The position numbers and the translations under genes were made by a program. DNA of 64,000 nucleotides from Opisthocomus hoazin. Taxonomy: Eukaryota; Chordata; Aves; Opisthocomiformes; Opisthocomidae. This document shows positions 62,641-64,000 of the stretch, in pieces. The stretch lies in assembly GCF_030867145.1 (NCBI RefSeq), contig NC_134427.1:13787001-13851000 (forward strand), given 5' to 3'. The notes below the pieces were generated by a model. The model was not told where the DNA came from. It worked only from the letters and a program-made list of their open reading frames with translations, and searched no databases. Positions within the stretch are counted from its first letter, which is position 1. Each line of letters opens with the position of its first letter.

Positions 62641-64000
62641 CAGAAATCAGTATGTGCATCACACTTTCAGTAGTCTGAACTATGTCAAGTTTTCAATCTC
62701 TAAAGCAAAAGTAATATTGCAATAATTCTAATCTACTAGAGAAAACTACTATAAAGTTAATTATCTTAACTTTTATAAAATGTTAACTGAATCCTATTCT
62801 TAACATTGGTTTTCTTAAGCTCATCAGTGAACAAACGCAGTAAGTCTTCTTTCCCATTAACTCAGGTCTGTTTTACTTCAAGCTGTATGTTATTGCATTC
62901 AACTTACAGTTCTTTCCTGGAGAATATTGAAATAATTTTTATTAAGAAGTATACAGTCAAACTTTATTAAGCCTTATTAGCTACTAAATAATTTTTAGAT
63001 GCAAACATTATTGTGTGATTTAAACAAACAGCCCTTATTTACAACAAAACCAGTTTTGTTTTGTCTATTGTAAATCCTTATGCAACTGGGATGGTGATCT
63101 GCATATAAAGTAGGCTAGGCTTTTCAATTTCTTGTTAAAGCAATTGATGGAGTCTGAAAGAAGCACACTGTTTCCTTTTCATAAATAGGTTACTGCACAT
63201 AATAATCCTTTATTATCATGCAGAGATTGAAGTGGCCTCTGCTGACTGATGTTTAGAGCTTTACTATAGCTAATAATACAGTATCTACAACTTTGAGAAA
63301 TTTTCAGCAATAGCATTTGAACTATAAATAACTACAGTCAATGTTGTTCTAATCAGGACCTTGGCAAAAGGAAGTAGCTTTATATTTAACAGCTAAAAAG
63401 GCTTTGCATGTATATTGCCAGATATCTGAGTCATTCAGTAAACTGTCTTCTAATGATTTATGTGACATCTGAGTACATTAATATGCTAACATGTCAATTC
63501 TTTATGTTTAGAGTCCATAGCATCTATGGCTGTTCATTAGATCAGGTTTAAAACTGAAGTGCTACAAGGAGCTACTGAAGAATCAGTCTTCAAAATGGTC
63601 TCACTTCAAGAAGGAGGCGAAATGGTATCACATTAGTTGAACTTGGAACAGTTGACTGGAATAGCATCCATCTTTGAGTGAGTTATTGTCTGAAAGCTTC
63701 CAGTAGTGATTGTCTTATTATGCTCCCTTCCCTGGGTCATTAAAAGCATTTATTACTGAAACCCTAAGGAAAATATAAGTATTATTTTAAAGTAAAGTTA
63801 TTAGCTCTTTCCAGGTATGATTTTAGTATTGCCTGCAAAACAAGTACCATGTTATATCTGGCACTCTAGCAGCTAGAATAATTATTTATTATTCTCTAAT
63901 GAACCAGAACCAGTTATAGCGTTTTTGCTCAGAAACATGCTAATTTTTCCTACAAATATGTTTTAAATTTTCTGGTGTTTGCAAACAACAGAGATAGGGA
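62641..64000. other. AT-rich DNA downstream of SLITRK2
   Basis: No gene or young repeat is seen. Part may still be 3' UTR if transcription runs past the hexamer at 62,578. Confidence 0.5.

Noticed and set aside
1..64000. CRISPR arrays, operons, phage or plasmid systems
   Set aside because: No spaced direct repeats, no bacterial gene organisation. The window is vertebrate nuclear DNA.

Overview
The window looks like a vertebrate, most likely bird, chromosome segment. The evidence is CR1 LINE fragments, one ending in the octamer-type tail typical of CR1, plus several solitary LTRs of a type abundant in birds, set in AT-rich DNA. Only one protein-coding gene can be supported: a complete single-exon SLITRK2 reading frame at 58873-61446 (+, 857 aa). 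The LTR types suggest a bird outside the fowl lineage, but I cannot prove this without a search.

Layout. From 1 to about 57,360 is a gene desert with no supportable exon. It holds an LTR near 7,496-8,091, three related ERVL-like solo LTRs in the same orientation (20,714-21,388; 24,515-25,110; 49,610-50,302), a 3' CR1 fragment with its reverse-transcriptase C-terminal part (25,834-26,755), a CR1 endonuclease fragment (about 42,059-42,360), a 70-base CR1 tail nested in the first ERVL-like LTR, two MIR-like ancient SINE remnants (one of them downstream of the gene), and small tandem and inverted repeats. Some AT-rich stretches carry clustered TAAT-core sites and could be enhancers.

From about 57,360 to 58,800 is a very GC- and CpG-rich island, which I read as the SLITRK2 promoter and non-coding first exon(s). 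It contains a perfect palindromic CRE, GC-box and G-quadruplex-like tracts, a GTGCG-type alternating minisatellite, two good splice donors and two candidate acceptors just upstream of the start codon. The coding exon follows. After it comes AT-rich DNA with several poly(A) signals, which is taken as the 3' UTR.

How it works together: SLITRK2 is a neuronal transmembrane synaptic adhesion protein. Genes of this family usually sit alone in large deserts that hold distal regulatory DNA, and this layout fits that. I found no operon-like, CRISPR-like, viral-coding or otherwise undescribed multi-gene system. Apart from SLITRK2 and the broken CR1 frames, the open frames look like chance or CpG-island artefacts.
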